Shown: positions 18,310-27,182 of the stretch, in pieces
How the letters are laid out: every line of letters begins with the position of its first letter
Numbering within the stretch: the first letter of the stretch is position 1
DNA from: Sphingobacterium sp. xlx-96
GTDB taxonomy: Bacteria; Bacteroidota; Bacteroidia; Sphingobacteriales; Sphingobacteriaceae
Direction of reading: 5' to 3'
Assembly: GCF_011007365.1 (NCBI RefSeq)
Contig: NZ_WFKM01000011.1
Span: 124,001-188,000, forward strand
Length of the DNA stretch: 64,000 bases
Notes under the pieces: generated by a model
Databases searched by the model: none
Told to the model about the DNA's origin: nothing
The model's input: only the letters and a program-made list of their open reading frames with translations
Made by a program: the position numbers and the translations under genes

Positions 18310-19890
18310 ATGAATAAACTGAAAAATATTTTTAGAAAAAAGGCCGCAGTTTATGGACTTATACTCTTGACTGGAGTACTCCTAGGCTGGGTGATATTTG
18401 GAAGAGATTCGTCCCATGATCACAATCAGGATCCTGAAAAGGAAGTGTCCGCAGAGCAAGCTACTATATGGACTTGCTCCATGCACCCACAGATCCGAAT
18501 GGATAAACCCGGAAAATGCCCGATATGCGCAATGGATCTGATTCCCCTAAAATCAGCAGGGGGCGGCGATGATGTGATAGACGATGATGCCATTCAAATG
18601 TCACAAGAAGCCGTAGCCCTGGCAAACATCCAGACTTCGATTGTCGGCCATCAAGGCGTTGTTAAAGAGGTACGGTTATATGGAACTATTCAGGTGGACG
18701 AACGTTTACAACAATCCCAAACTTCGCATGTCAATGGCCGTATTGAAAATCTTTACGTAACCTTTACCGGCGAGTCTGTGAGCGAAGGCCAATTGATTGC
18801 CAGGATTTATTCCCCAGACCTGCTGACAGCACAACAGGAACTGTTGGAAGCAGCAAAGTTACAAGACCTCCAACCCTTATTGCTTGATGCGGCAAAAGAA
18901 AAGTTGCGCCTATGGAAAGTGTCAGAGGATCAGATAAACACTATACTTGTTTCCAACAGCGTTTCACCTTACGTAAATATATATGCAAATACAAGCGGTA
19001 TTGTTATGTCGAAAAACGTCAACACCGGTGATTATATTACCCAAGGAAGCGTGCTCTATACCATTTCAAACCTTTCCAAATTATGGGCTGTTTTTGATGC
19101 ATATGAAACAGATTTGCCATTTCTAAAAGTGGGAGATCAACTGGAATATACATTACAGAGTTTGCCTGGAAAGGTTTATAAAGGAAGGATTACTTTTATT
19201 AACCCTATTATTGATGCCAATTCAAGAACGGCAAAAATAAGGGTTGAAGCCGATAACCACGATCGCAATCTCAAACCTGAAATGTATGCGACAGCAGGAA
19301 TCACTGCTCCTTTAAAAGGTTACAACAAAGAAATGGTTATCCCCAAGTCGGCCGTTTTATGGACAGGTAAGCGCTCTATAGTTTACGTAAAACAGCCCAC
19401 TACCTCCACACCTGCTTTTAAACTTCGGGAGATTGTGCTGGGTCCCTCATTGGGCGACCAGTATGTGGTTATGTCAGGCCTTAGAATTGGCGAAGAAATC
19501 GTGACCAATGGGGCTTTCACTGTGGATGCAAGTGCACAGTTGGAAGGTAAAAGCAGTATGATGAATAACGATGCTGTATCATCGGCCGCCGGAGATGAAC
19601 ATAACGACGTACAAACCAATGTCCATATAAAGCATGATAAGTTGAAAGTATCAGGAAATTGTGAAATGTGTCAAAGTCGTATCGAGAAAGCAGCGAAAAG
19701 TATAAAGGGAGTGGTTTCTGCAAACTGGGATGTGAAAGCAAAAGTTATCCATCTGGAATTCGATTCCAAACTAACTTCAAAAAAAGACATTAGCAAAGCT
19801 ATTGCCAATGTCGGACATGATACAGCGTTGGACAAGGCTCCCAAAGCAGTATATGACAAGTTACCGAGTTGTTGTCTTTACAAAAGATAG
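18310..19890 (+). CDS. cusB: CusB-like periplasmic adaptor with N-terminal heavy-metal-binding and C-terminal HMA-like domains
   Basis: The protein opens with a membrane anchor (about residues 12-28). A heavy-metal-binding module of the 'TCSMHPQI...GKCPICAMDLIPL' type follows (about residues 53-80). The membrane-fusion core runs to about residue 415 (VNGRIENLYVTFTGESVSEG; 'YANTSGIVMSKNVNTGDYI'). The last ~85 residues form an HMA-like ferredoxin fold with a CxxC motif (GNCEMCQ, Cys about 451 and 454), ending in SCC. It links pump and channel and passes Cu(I)/Ag(I) on. The C-terminal HMA fusion occupies the place where relatives carry DUF3347, which is encoded here by separate genes upstream. 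It starts 25 nt after the channel gene. Confidence 0.92.
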   Translation: MNKLKNIFRKKAAVYGLILLTGVLLGWVIFGRDSSHDHNQDPEKEVSAEQATIWTCSMHPQIRMDKPGKCPICAMDLIPLKSAGGGDDVIDDDAIQMSQEAVALANIQTSIVGHQGVVKEVRLYGTIQVDERLQQSQTSHVNGRIENLYVTFTGESVSEGQLIARIYSPDLLTAQQELLEAAKLQDLQPLLLDAAKEKLRLWKVSEDQINTILVSNSVSPYVNIYANTSGIVMSKNVNTGDYITQGSVLYTISNLSKLWAVFDAYETDLPFLKVGDQLEYTLQSLPGKVYKGRITFINPIIDANSRTAKIRVEADNHDRNLKPEMYATAGITAPLKGYNKEMVIPKSAVLWTGKRSIVYVKQPTTSTPAFKLREIVLGPSLGDQYVVMSGLRIGEEIVTNGAFTVDASAQLEGKSSMMNNDAVSSAAGDEHNDVQTNVHIKHDKLKVSGNCEMCQSRIEKAAKSIKGVVSANWDVKAKVIHLEFDSKLTSKKDISKAIANVGHDTALDKAPKAVYDKLPSCCLYKR

Positions 19891-19967
19891 CAGTAATCGA
19901 TAGGATACTTAAAGCATTAATCTTGGTGGGCGCCCCCAGATTATTATAAAGTCAAGTTAAACAAAAA

Positions 19968-19997
19968 AAATGTGAAGTCCAGTTGAACTTCACATTT
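19968..19997. terminator. bidirectional terminator between cusB and the convergent envelope operon
   Basis: AAATGTGAAGT (19968-19978) pairs perfectly with ACTTCACATTT (19987-19997), with a loop of 8 nt. An A8 tract on the left (19963-19970) serves as a T tract for the - strand operon that ends at 20078, so it is best as that operon's terminator. It may also stop cusB transcription. Confidence 0.75.
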
Positions 19998-20077
19998 CTA
20001 TAATTTATATACTCATCATGAAACAGTATATTTGTCAATGCCATCTATCAAAATGTAGCGGGCTATTCAAGAGCGTA

Positions 20078-20980
20078 TTAATGATGAAGATGTAACGCTA
20101 CTTCATCCATATGCTGTACCAGAATTTTCATCTTCTCCATTTCGGAGTTTTTTTCGAAAATAGTTTTATCCATCTCAAACTTTCGGATAGTCTCCTGGTT
20201 TACCTTGTCTGCTATTTGTTGCAACAAGGCAGAAGCCTCATCCTTACAGGCAGCTCTAGGATCAATATATTGCAGAATAGCTAGCGCACTGCCATACTCT
20301 TCTTGGGAAGCCTTTATTTGTGCTATATGAAGCTGTTTGCTACAGTATTCATCCTTATAATGCTGATATATCCCTGTAATGGTATTTTCGATTTCCTTTG
20401 AGCAGGCCAATTGTTCAGGCACATAACGCAAAAGCGAAAATGCAGCATTATACTCTTTGCGATCGATCTTCACTTGGGCCGCCTGCATAATCTTGGGACA
20501 ATTGTCGTTATAAAACTTTTTGATCAACTGTTCTCCATTCTGCAAGAAGGCAACCAAGTTTTTATCATTAGGTCTTATTTCCTTTATCGCCTTTTGTACA
20601 GCCAGATCCGTATCGTCCGCAGTCACTATAACCTTCTTGCTAAAAGTATGAAAAGTTACGTTTAGATCGGGGTTTTGGAGACTAAAGACAAACTCCAATT
20701 TCAATACTTTTGTATCTTGCACCTCCCCAGCAGTCATATCGCTGAGTAGGTGTATCTCCGGTACGATACAAAACGAGGATTGATTGGAAAAGCTAACTGT
20801 ATTCTTTAAATGAAGCTTGATGCGATCCGCAAGCGCCTGATAGTGTTTGGATTGAAAATCGGCATTACCTTTTGGTACCAACACCTGATAAGCAATAGCA
20901 TTGATTTTTATCTCTTGAGCTGCTACAGAAGCCGAAAAAAGCAATAGACTCCCCAACAGAGCATACAAAGTCTTAAACAT
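20078..20980 (-). CDS. exported protein with two Cys-flanked TPR-like repeats
   Basis: I do not recognise the family. A signal peptide (MFKTLYALLGSLLLFSASVA, then AQ) is followed by a ~140-residue domain of unknown fold. Two similar helical repeats of ~50 residues follow: 'CPKIMQAAQVKIDRKEYNAA' and 'CSKQLHIAQIKASQEEYGSA' open them, and each closes on another Cys (LACSKE, AACKDE). The Cys spacing suggests one disulfide per repeat or between repeats. The C-terminus is a charged coiled-coil-like helix ending in LHLHH. It is the last gene of a four-gene operon with a CsgG-like protein, and 6 nt separate it from the preceding gene. It is probably periplasmic or in the outer membrane; function unknown. 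Confidence 0.72.
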   Translation of the reverse strand: MFKTLYALLGSLLLFSASVAAQEIKINAIAYQVLVPKGNADFQSKHYQALADRIKLHLKNTVSFSNQSSFCIVPEIHLLSDMTAGEVQDTKVLKLEFVFSLQNPDLNVTFHTFSKKVIVTADDTDLAVQKAIKEIRPNDKNLVAFLQNGEQLIKKFYNDNCPKIMQAAQVKIDRKEYNAAFSLLRYVPEQLACSKEIENTITGIYQHYKDEYCSKQLHIAQIKASQEEYGSALAILQYIDPRAACKDEASALLQQIADKVNQETIRKFEMDKTIFEKNSEMEKMKILVQHMDEVALHLHH

Positions 20981-20986
20981 CTAATA

Positions 20987-21886
20987 CTATTTAATCGTTA
21001 CAAATAAATTCTGTCCCTTAATATTACGAGTCGCCGTAATGTTTTTAGTCTTCAAGAAGCGAATAATTTCGTTAGCAAATCTATTCGGGTTATACGGTTT
21101 ATCCGTCTCCTGATCGAACAAAGGGATGCGTACTTCGTCAAATATCATTTTATTTTCGATGATGCCTGCAAGATTAGCTCTTCCTTGAAAGGCATTTTCA
21201 GCAATCCAATCTTCAATTACCTCGTTTAAAAAACTACCATCTCCGACTTCAGCATCGAAATCCAAAGAACAGTTTTCATCCAAATTGAAATGTATGACCA
21301 ATGCTCTTCCGATATCCCGAATTTCATCGGTCTTGACCATCAGGTTATTTAAGAACTCTTCTTGAATCTTTTCAAAAGCTTTGCTTATAAGCTTTTCCAC
21401 GTCGCTGGTTGCAAATCGTCCACTTGACGCAGTCTGGTTGGAAAAACTCGCTCCCGTATGGGTTTCGAAAGCAGTAAGATTCAATGTGATATTCGTTCCA
21501 TTGTCGTCCGTATTGTTCTGCACATCTACCTGCACATAAAAATCAGATCCCGAACCAGTTAATAGCTCTGTTTTAAAGTTCGACTGTCGATCAGCCGTAA
21601 ACGCAGAATTGGCCTGTGCTGCACGGAGATTGGCGACAAAATCTACCGTAGACCATCCGCGCTGGTCAAAAGCTTCTTTGACTTTAATCACCGCCGTACG
21701 CACAGCGGGATTATCATCCAAGACAGTTTGTATATTCTCGCCCTGTTTACTGTAAGGGACCACCATGATTTTGGCTGCTGCACGCGCGCGCTCGCTGCTC
21801 TGTGTTGCTGCCAGCTGCGCCTTTACCCCTTGAAAGGAAAAGACGGATAGCAAAGAAAGAAGACAGCCAAGGATAACCTTCTTCAT
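20987..21886 (-). CDS. DUF6175-like exported protein
   Basis: The signal peptide is MKKVILGCLLSLLSVFSFQG, with cleavage near KAQ. The ~280-residue mature part matches my recollection of the DUF6175 family of Bacteroidota envelope proteins: 'AAKIMVVPYSKQGENIQTVL' near the start, 'GSDFYVQVDVQNNTDDNGT' in the middle, and a C-terminal 'FLKTKNITATRNIKGQNLFV'. Its start lies 1 nt from the stop of the upstream lipoprotein gene, so the two are probably translationally coupled. The fold hints at nucleotide-free CsgG-like alpha/beta domains used for assembly at the outer membrane. The function is undescribed to my knowledge. Confidence 0.72.
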   Translation of the reverse strand: MKKVILGCLLSLLSVFSFQGVKAQLAATQSSERARAAAKIMVVPYSKQGENIQTVLDDNPAVRTAVIKVKEAFDQRGWSTVDFVANLRAAQANSAFTADRQSNFKTELLTGSGSDFYVQVDVQNNTDDNGTNITLNLTAFETHTGASFSNQTASSGRFATSDVEKLISKAFEKIQEEFLNNLMVKTDEIRDIGRALVIHFNLDENCSLDFDAEVGDGSFLNEVIEDWIAENAFQGRANLAGIIENKMIFDEVRIPLFDQETDKPYNPNRFANEIIRFLKTKNITATRNIKGQNLFVTIK

Positions 21887-21887
21887 G

Positions 21888-22376
21888 TTAAAAGCCTATT
21901 TTGTTCAATACCTTATTCTTTTCCAATTCTGTGCGAAGTGCATTGTAATTTACTGTAAACTCAGAAACTGCAGATACACATTTTTTATTATCTGCACAGC
22001 CGTAGAATTTCGCATTGGATTGAGTAACAAATTGCTGATAGCCACCAGCCCAGAATTTATCAAAAAACGCTTTATGCTGCGTCTCTACCGATATACCCTT
22101 ACGAATTATACCATTCTTGAAGTCGGTACCCGGAAAACCCATGTAGAAAAGTTGCTGCAAGGCTTTCTTATGTGCATTTTTAAGCGCTACCTGTTGCCCT
22201 TCATTTTTCTTGTTATTTGGAAAATCATCACTTACACCTCTCAAGGTAACCAGGCCCTGGGTATCGTGTTTCAGCACTGCCGAGTCAGCGTACGGATTGG
22301 TGTATAATTTTTTGGAACAACCAGTGGCACAAAGCAGGCCGATGGCCATTAAAACGATTAGTTTGTTTTTTTTCAT
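21888..22376 (-). CDS. small lipoprotein of the CsgG-like operon
   Basis: A lipoprotein signal (MKKNKLIVLMAIGLLCATG, then Cys; lipobox ATGC) precedes a ~140-residue domain of unknown family. Visible features are 'EGQQVALKNAHKKALQQLFY', a helix of the kind seen in LPP20-type lipoproteins; 'FFDKFWAGGYQQFV'; and a Cys pair in 'FYGCADNKKCV', possibly a disulfide. It lies between the CsgG-like gene (32-nt spacer) and the DUF6175-like gene (1-nt spacer). LPP20-like and CsgG-like proteins often occur together, which supports an outer-membrane assembly role. The LPP20 relation is only a suggestion. Confidence 0.75.
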   Translation of the reverse strand: MKKNKLIVLMAIGLLCATGCSKKLYTNPYADSAVLKHDTQGLVTLRGVSDDFPNNKKNEGQQVALKNAHKKALQQLFYMGFPGTDFKNGIIRKGISVETQHKAFFDKFWAGGYQQFVTQSNAKFYGCADNKKCVSAVSEFTVNYNALRTELEKNKVLNKIGF

Positions 22377-22408
22377 ATCTATTTTTTTAAAAAAGCTTTA
22401 ACTAACTA

Positions 22409-23323
22409 TTATTTACAGACGATAGCAAAATTTTCACCCTTTTGAACAGCATTCTTTATTTCCTTTTCACCACTTAGCAATCTAGCTGTAGAAAAATTGG
22501 CACCATCCACCTTCGTAATTATCGCAGTCCCGATTTTCTGTTGCCTAGCGATAGTTTTGTCGCCAACCGAGACGCTGCTAAAGGTGACCAAGTCCAACAA
22601 TTGTTCTTCTTGAATACCGATGTCGCTACCTCCCGTAACTAAAAAAAACTTATAAGCTCCTTTATCAGCGGTCAATTTATTTCCTTTACTGTCCAGCCAT
22701 TCCACAAATTGAAGTCGCAACGGAAAATTGGAACCGACAAAATCCTTTACATTTTCATGCAGACCCGCTATGGCCTGCGCCAGGGCAGCATCTGTCGTCT
22801 CCTGGGTTTCCGACAGTTTCTTGGCAAGGATCTTTCGTGCCTTTAAGGTGCTAGGTGAGCGTTGCGTATTTTTGTCGTCTTCCTCAAGCGTACTGTTGAT
22901 GCTCTCTGTATTTACAATTTCTCCAGTTGAGACATCAATAACTTTAAGTTGCAGGTTTACATCACTTTTCCATTTATCTTTCTTTCCGTAATTTTTAACC
23001 GACAGAATATTTCCTTCCACCAGATAGCTTGCACCTTTGCTCACGCCATCTTTGAACGTCTCTTTGCTATCCATAAAAGCTTCCGTACGCTGTAGTTTTT
23101 TCTCTTTTTCGAGCGCCTCCAGATTACTACGGTCTACCACGGTAAATCTTTTGGTAGAAACAAAGGAGTTTACAATTCCCTCTTGAATAATCTTCGAATG
23201 AGCGGGCGAAACACTTGTTTCATCATAAGTTATAGGGATGAATGCTACATTGATTTTTTCTTGTGCCTGCAATTGGATACCTGCCCACATAAGTGACAAA
23301 AAGCATAGAGACTGTTTAAACAT
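22409..23323 (-). CDS. CsgG/HfaB-like outer-membrane assembly protein
   Basis: After a signal peptide (MFKQSLCFLSLMWAGIQLQ, then AQ) comes 'INVAFIPITYDETSVSPAHS', then 'FVSTKRFTVVDRSNLEALEK' and 'ASYLVEGNILSVKNYGKKDK'. This is the pattern of the CsgG domain, in which a short regulatory alpha/beta domain precedes strands that line an outer-membrane pore. Unlike CsgG itself it has no lipobox Cys, so it may be periplasmic or anchored by the lipoprotein next door. It is the first gene of a four-gene - strand operon. No curli-like subunit genes are nearby. Function beyond 'CsgG-like' is unknown. Confidence 0.8.
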   Translation of the reverse strand: MFKQSLCFLSLMWAGIQLQAQEKINVAFIPITYDETSVSPAHSKIIQEGIVNSFVSTKRFTVVDRSNLEALEKEKKLQRTEAFMDSKETFKDGVSKGASYLVEGNILSVKNYGKKDKWKSDVNLQLKVIDVSTGEIVNTESINSTLEEDDKNTQRSPSTLKARKILAKKLSETQETTDAALAQAIAGLHENVKDFVGSNFPLRLQFVEWLDSKGNKLTADKGAYKFFLVTGGSDIGIQEEQLLDLVTFSSVSVGDKTIARQQKIGTAIITKVDGANFSTARLLSGEKEIKNAVQKGENFAIVCK

Positions 23324-23607
23324 AGTTGGGTGTCGTTTTTTTTATTAATGTATTTTATTGTAGCGATGAATTAACTTCATTGTACAGCAATTCGTCGTTG
23401 CCATCTACTACTATTTGGCGCCGCAAAGTTTTAGCTTTTTTAATAGCTGCACAAGGATATCGAGGGTAGTCTGGCGGTAGTTTAAAGGTAGTTTGCGAAG
23501 ACAGTGATAGGTAGTGGGCCGATCTTATCGAGTAGTAAAGGGGTAGTGCCGGGTATTTCTTTAGGCTATGCGCAAAGCAATCCGGTTCAAATCCAATTCT
23601 TTAGGCT

Positions 23608-23937
23608 TTAGCCCCTCCTGAAGTACATTTTTTGGCTAAAAATTTCTTTTGAGAAGGTCAATATTCGCTGGTTTTGCGAATAGCCCCTGTCTTCCTTTCC
23701 TGCGCAGGCAGTATGGCTGAAAATTTCCTGTTTAAACGAGAAAAGTCTGTAACTAACGGAGGGGTTATATAGATTGGGAAAAGTGGTGCCGTAATAGACA
23801 TTTTTAGCGGTGCTATCCACCGACATAAGCAATCTACCTCCTCCAGGATAGCTGCGATTAAAGTTAGTGCCCTTTTGTGCGTATACTGCGGACAATATTA
23901 ATAGGAAACTGAGAAATGTAAATAAGGTTTTGTTCAT
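23608..23937 (-). CDS. short exported hypothetical protein
   Basis: A convincing signal peptide (MNKTLFTFLSFLLILSAVYA, then Q) is followed by ~88 residues with no family I recognise. The tail contains two similar pieces, 'FKQEIFS' and 'FSKEIFSQ', and ends in YFRRG. It is 284 nt upstream of the CsgG-like operon on the same strand. Either a small secreted protein, or the 5' remnant of a longer gene that has drifted. The 284-nt spacer to the operon shows no further gene. Confidence 0.45.
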   Translation of the reverse strand: MNKTLFTFLSFLLILSAVYAQKGTNFNRSYPGGGRLLMSVDSTAKNVYYGTTFPNLYNPSVSYRLFSFKQEIFSHTACAGKEDRGYSQNQRILTFSKEIFSQKMYFRRG

Positions 23938-24415
23938 GGCCTCTAGTTTAATTTACATCAAACTTGTCACAATAATAGCAAAATCAAAACCTTAAAATAG
24001 CAAAAGCCGTGTTTAAAATAGTAAATGTAACGTTTCGCGCTGTATTTGGATACTGCCAAAGCGGATCTTTCCGGTAGTAGACCATTGTACTATTCGTTCT
24101 GCGCTATTATTGATCAATTTTTATCAATGACCTTAGATTATGGCATGGATTTTACTATATCTTACACTTACAAGTTAGTGGATTAATTCTGATTCTTGGG
24201 AAAATTTCCCTATCATTAGTATGACCAGGCTCAGAAAAGGATTTTAAAAGCCGAGAAAAGAAACTTTCAGGAACTGTCGGCAGGTAGATTATCAACAAAC
24301 ATGAGCCGATCCCGATGTTACCGGAAAAGCCCCTGAAAGCCAACAGTAAAGAATAACATCTTGAAAGTGCTTGATGGCTTTTGGCAACAAACACTTTCAT
24401 AAAAAAGGAAAAACA
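23938..24415. other. intergenic region upstream of the large TPR gene
   Basis: This 478-nt divergent region lies between the small exported protein (- strand) and the TPR gene (+ strand). I see no gene-like frame with a ribosome-binding site and no clear -7/-33 promoter pair. Short open frames here lack codon character. The purine-rich AAAAAAGGAAAAAC just before 24416 is the ribosome-binding region of the TPR gene. Confidence 0.5.
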
Positions 24416-26953
24416 ATGAGACTCAAACAAAGCATAGACTATAGTTATCGAAAACATATACTTAGTGGGATCTTCTCCGTTCTGCTGCTTACCGGTTATG
24501 CGCAGGACCAGGAAAAAAAGCAGGACGAAAAGCGACAGGTTGGCGAGCAAAAGGCCGCTACACGATCAACAGTTTTAGATTCCATTGAGGTCGTACGTGA
24601 TTACCGTCCGATGCTTGCCGATGCGGTCAAGGTCCGTCGGAGTCCTGACATGAAGATAGAGCGGAAAGACCTGGAGGCCGAATTGCGGCAAACGGTTGCC
24701 CGCATGTATTTTGATATGAATGATTTTAAGAGGCCTTTTCATAGTCCCTTGCAGGATAGGTACCCCAACGCCTTACGTGACAATATCGATAATAACAGGA
24801 TTGGTATATTGGCCTATCACGCAGGTGAGTACGATAGAGCGACCACCATTCTGAAAAAAGTAGAGCCCTCCGATGCTTTCTATCAGAGTTCGATTATTGC
24901 TTTAGGTAAAATTGCACAAGAGACAGGAGATAAGCAAAGTGCGAGAGCTGCCTTTTCCAAAGCATCGAAAATGGATTTCGATCAGGAGCTGAAGGCAGAT
25001 GCCCTATATAACTACGCCAAGATCTTAGGAGACTTGGATTCGGTTCAGGCAGCCCTGACACCCCTTCAGGAATACCTCGCGCTCAAATACGTAAATATCA
25101 ATCCACAAACAGAAAAAAATCAGAATACCGAAACCCGGACAGCCGAAATCCTGTCTGGAGGCAGTAATTTTGAGACAGCTGTACATCTGTTCGAATCATT
25201 CAGCCCTCGAAAGCAGAAAGCCGATGCCGTCTATCAAAAAATAACCTATTATCGGGGATTAGAGTTTTACAACGAACGCGCCTTTGAGAACAGTATATCC
25301 ATGTTAATGCGGGCCGAAAAACTACCTATCGATATGGAAATGGCCGCGTTGGCCACTTATTGGAAAGCAGAGGCCATGTACGAAGTACGTAAGTACAAAG
25401 AGGCTGTGGACAATTTCTCCCGATTCCTGAGCCTTCCTGCTGCACGAAACACCGATGTATACAACTATGCAAACTATGCCCTGGCCTATGCAGCCTTCCG
25501 AATCGACAGATACAGTGCGGCGGCGCAGTATTTTGAACGCTTCTTAGCCACGGCCGAAAGTTCACTGGACAAAAACATATATTATGATGTCATCGCCCGA
25601 TTAGGAGACTCCTATTTGGCCATGCGAAATTATGAACGGGCCAAAGGATATTATGACCAGCTCATCCACCGTAAAGCTCCCAATCAGGATTACGCCCTGT
25701 TCCAGCACGGTATTATTCAGGGATTACAGGGAGACAATGCCGCCAAACTCAACACCCTACGGGCTGTCGTTGAAAAATTTCCGACCTCAAACTACGCCGA
25801 CGACGTTGCCTTTGAGATTCCCTATGTATATTTCCTGACAGGCGATTACGAAGGGGCTATCCAAGGACTGAAAAAGATGATCGAAAAATACCCGCGCAGC
25901 AGCTACGTGCCCAGAGCATTACTGACTATCGGACTGGTCCAATACAATCAGGATGATTCCGAATCCGCGATGGCCACTTTCCAGAAGGTGATCCAGGAAT
26001 ATAGCACCAGCAGAGAAGCAGCTCAAGCGATGCGATCCATTGAAAACATCTATCTCGATCAAGGGGATGCTTCCAGTTATATTCAGTATGCCATGAGCAA
26101 TAATATTACCGAGCTGAGTCCCGCAGAATTGGACAATCTGGCGTTTCAGGCAGGTCTTACGTTGTTTTCAAGAGGGCAGTACGGCCCGGCCGTAGAGGCG
26201 ATCAATGCGTATTTCGATAAATTCCCTAAACCCAGACAAGAAAAGTATGCCCGCTACATTAGAGGCGTGAGCTTATACCATACTGGTCGGCCTAGAGAGG
26301 CATTGAAAGACCTGAACATTATCCTGAACGACTGGACAAGCCCTTATACCGAGAAGACACTCCTGACGGCCGCGGCCTTATACCTGAGCCTAAAGGAATA
26401 CAACGAAGCTATCGTGCACCTCAAAAAACTCGAGCTCAATACCGATTATAAAGCTAACTACGGTTACGCCGTCACCAATCTGATGATTTGCTATTTCGAG
26501 ATCGGTGACTTAAAGCAGATGGACAAGTACATAAAATTGATCCAAAGTTACGATCGGGCATCTGATGAAGAAATTGCGACAGCACACCTATATACCGCCA
26601 AGGCAATGTTACAGCAAGGAAATAAGGAATCTGCATTAAAGGAATTGAATTTGGCCGCCCTAAAAAGCCAGGCAGCAGTCAGTGCAGAGGCGAGATATCG
26701 CATAGGGCTATTGCAGTATGAGAACAAGGAATACAATAGCGCCCAAAAGTCGGCTTTTGATGTGATCGAGAATATGGATTCACATGACTATTGGGTGGCC
26801 AAGAGTTTCATCCTGCTTGCCGACACCTATGCACGCAAAGGAGATACGTTTCAGGCCAAGAGTACCTTGGAGAGTATCATTGAAAATTATGATGGAGATG
26901 ATGATGTCATTCCTTTAGCAAAAGAGCGTTTACAGCAATTGAAAAAAAAGTAA
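24416..26953 (+). CDS. large exported tetratricopeptide-repeat protein
   Basis: ATG 24416 follows a purine-rich ribosome-binding stretch and starts a short basic N-terminus with one hydrophobic export segment (HILSGIFSVLLLTGYAQ); the in-frame ATG 45 nt upstream has no such support. The ~845-residue product is nearly all helical repeats of TPR type. Examples are 'GILAYHAGEYDRATTILKKV', 'AAFRIDRYSAAAQYFERFLA', 'PYVYFLTGDYEGAIQGLKKM' and 'SLYHTGRPREALKDLNIILN'. Proteins of this build in Bacteroidota are thought to be periplasmic or outer-membrane scaffolds. The G+C content looks higher than in the flanking DNA. A precise partner cannot be named. Confidence 0.85.
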   Translation: MRLKQSIDYSYRKHILSGIFSVLLLTGYAQDQEKKQDEKRQVGEQKAATRSTVLDSIEVVRDYRPMLADAVKVRRSPDMKIERKDLEAELRQTVARMYFDMNDFKRPFHSPLQDRYPNALRDNIDNNRIGILAYHAGEYDRATTILKKVEPSDAFYQSSIIALGKIAQETGDKQSARAAFSKASKMDFDQELKADALYNYAKILGDLDSVQAALTPLQEYLALKYVNINPQTEKNQNTETRTAEILSGGSNFETAVHLFESFSPRKQKADAVYQKITYYRGLEFYNERAFENSISMLMRAEKLPIDMEMAALATYWKAEAMYEVRKYKEAVDNFSRFLSLPAARNTDVYNYANYALAYAAFRIDRYSAAAQYFERFLATAESSLDKNIYYDVIARLGDSYLAMRNYERAKGYYDQLIHRKAPNQDYALFQHGIIQGLQGDNAAKLNTLRAVVEKFPTSNYADDVAFEIPYVYFLTGDYEGAIQGLKKMIEKYPRSSYVPRALLTIGLVQYNQDDSESAMATFQKVIQEYSTSREAAQAMRSIENIYLDQGDASSYIQYAMSNNITELSPAELDNLAFQAGLTLFSRGQYGPAVEAINAYFDKFPKPRQEKYARYIRGVSLYHTGRPREALKDLNIILNDWTSPYTEKTLLTAAALYLSLKEYNEAIVHLKKLELNTDYKANYGYAVTNLMICYFEIGDLKQMDKYIKLIQSYDRASDEEIATAHLYTAKAMLQQGNKESALKELNLAALKSQAAVSAEARYRIGLLQYENKEYNSAQKSAFDVIENMDSHDYWVAKSFILLADTYARKGDTFQAKSTLESIIENYDGDDDVIPLAKERLQQLKKK

Positions 26954-27001
26954 GAGACTAGGGGCGGAGCTACATGAATTTTTGTGCGGCACAGACAGTC
27001 A

Positions 27002-27157
27002 GTGTCCAATTTTCAAAACCGTTTTACCACAACACGTGATATGGGTTTGACAGAGCTTGGCAGACATAAACTTATGGAGCATGTTTTTGATACCGCCTTC
27101 ACCTCGATGTTGATGAGAGCTAAAGAGCGTCTAAATAGGATGGATAGAACGTTTTAG
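27002..27157 (+). other. unexplained short open frame after the TPR gene
   Basis: A GTG-started 51-codon frame (opening NFQNRFTTTRDMGLTELGRH) occupies most of the 229-nt gap before the convergent aldolase gene. It ends in the basic helix-like 'SMLMRAKERLNRMDRTF'. I do not recognise it and see no ribosome-binding site. It could be the 3' remnant of a lost gene. Confidence 0.2.
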
Positions 27158-27182
27158 TGCTTGTTGGTCATAGCGATATACA

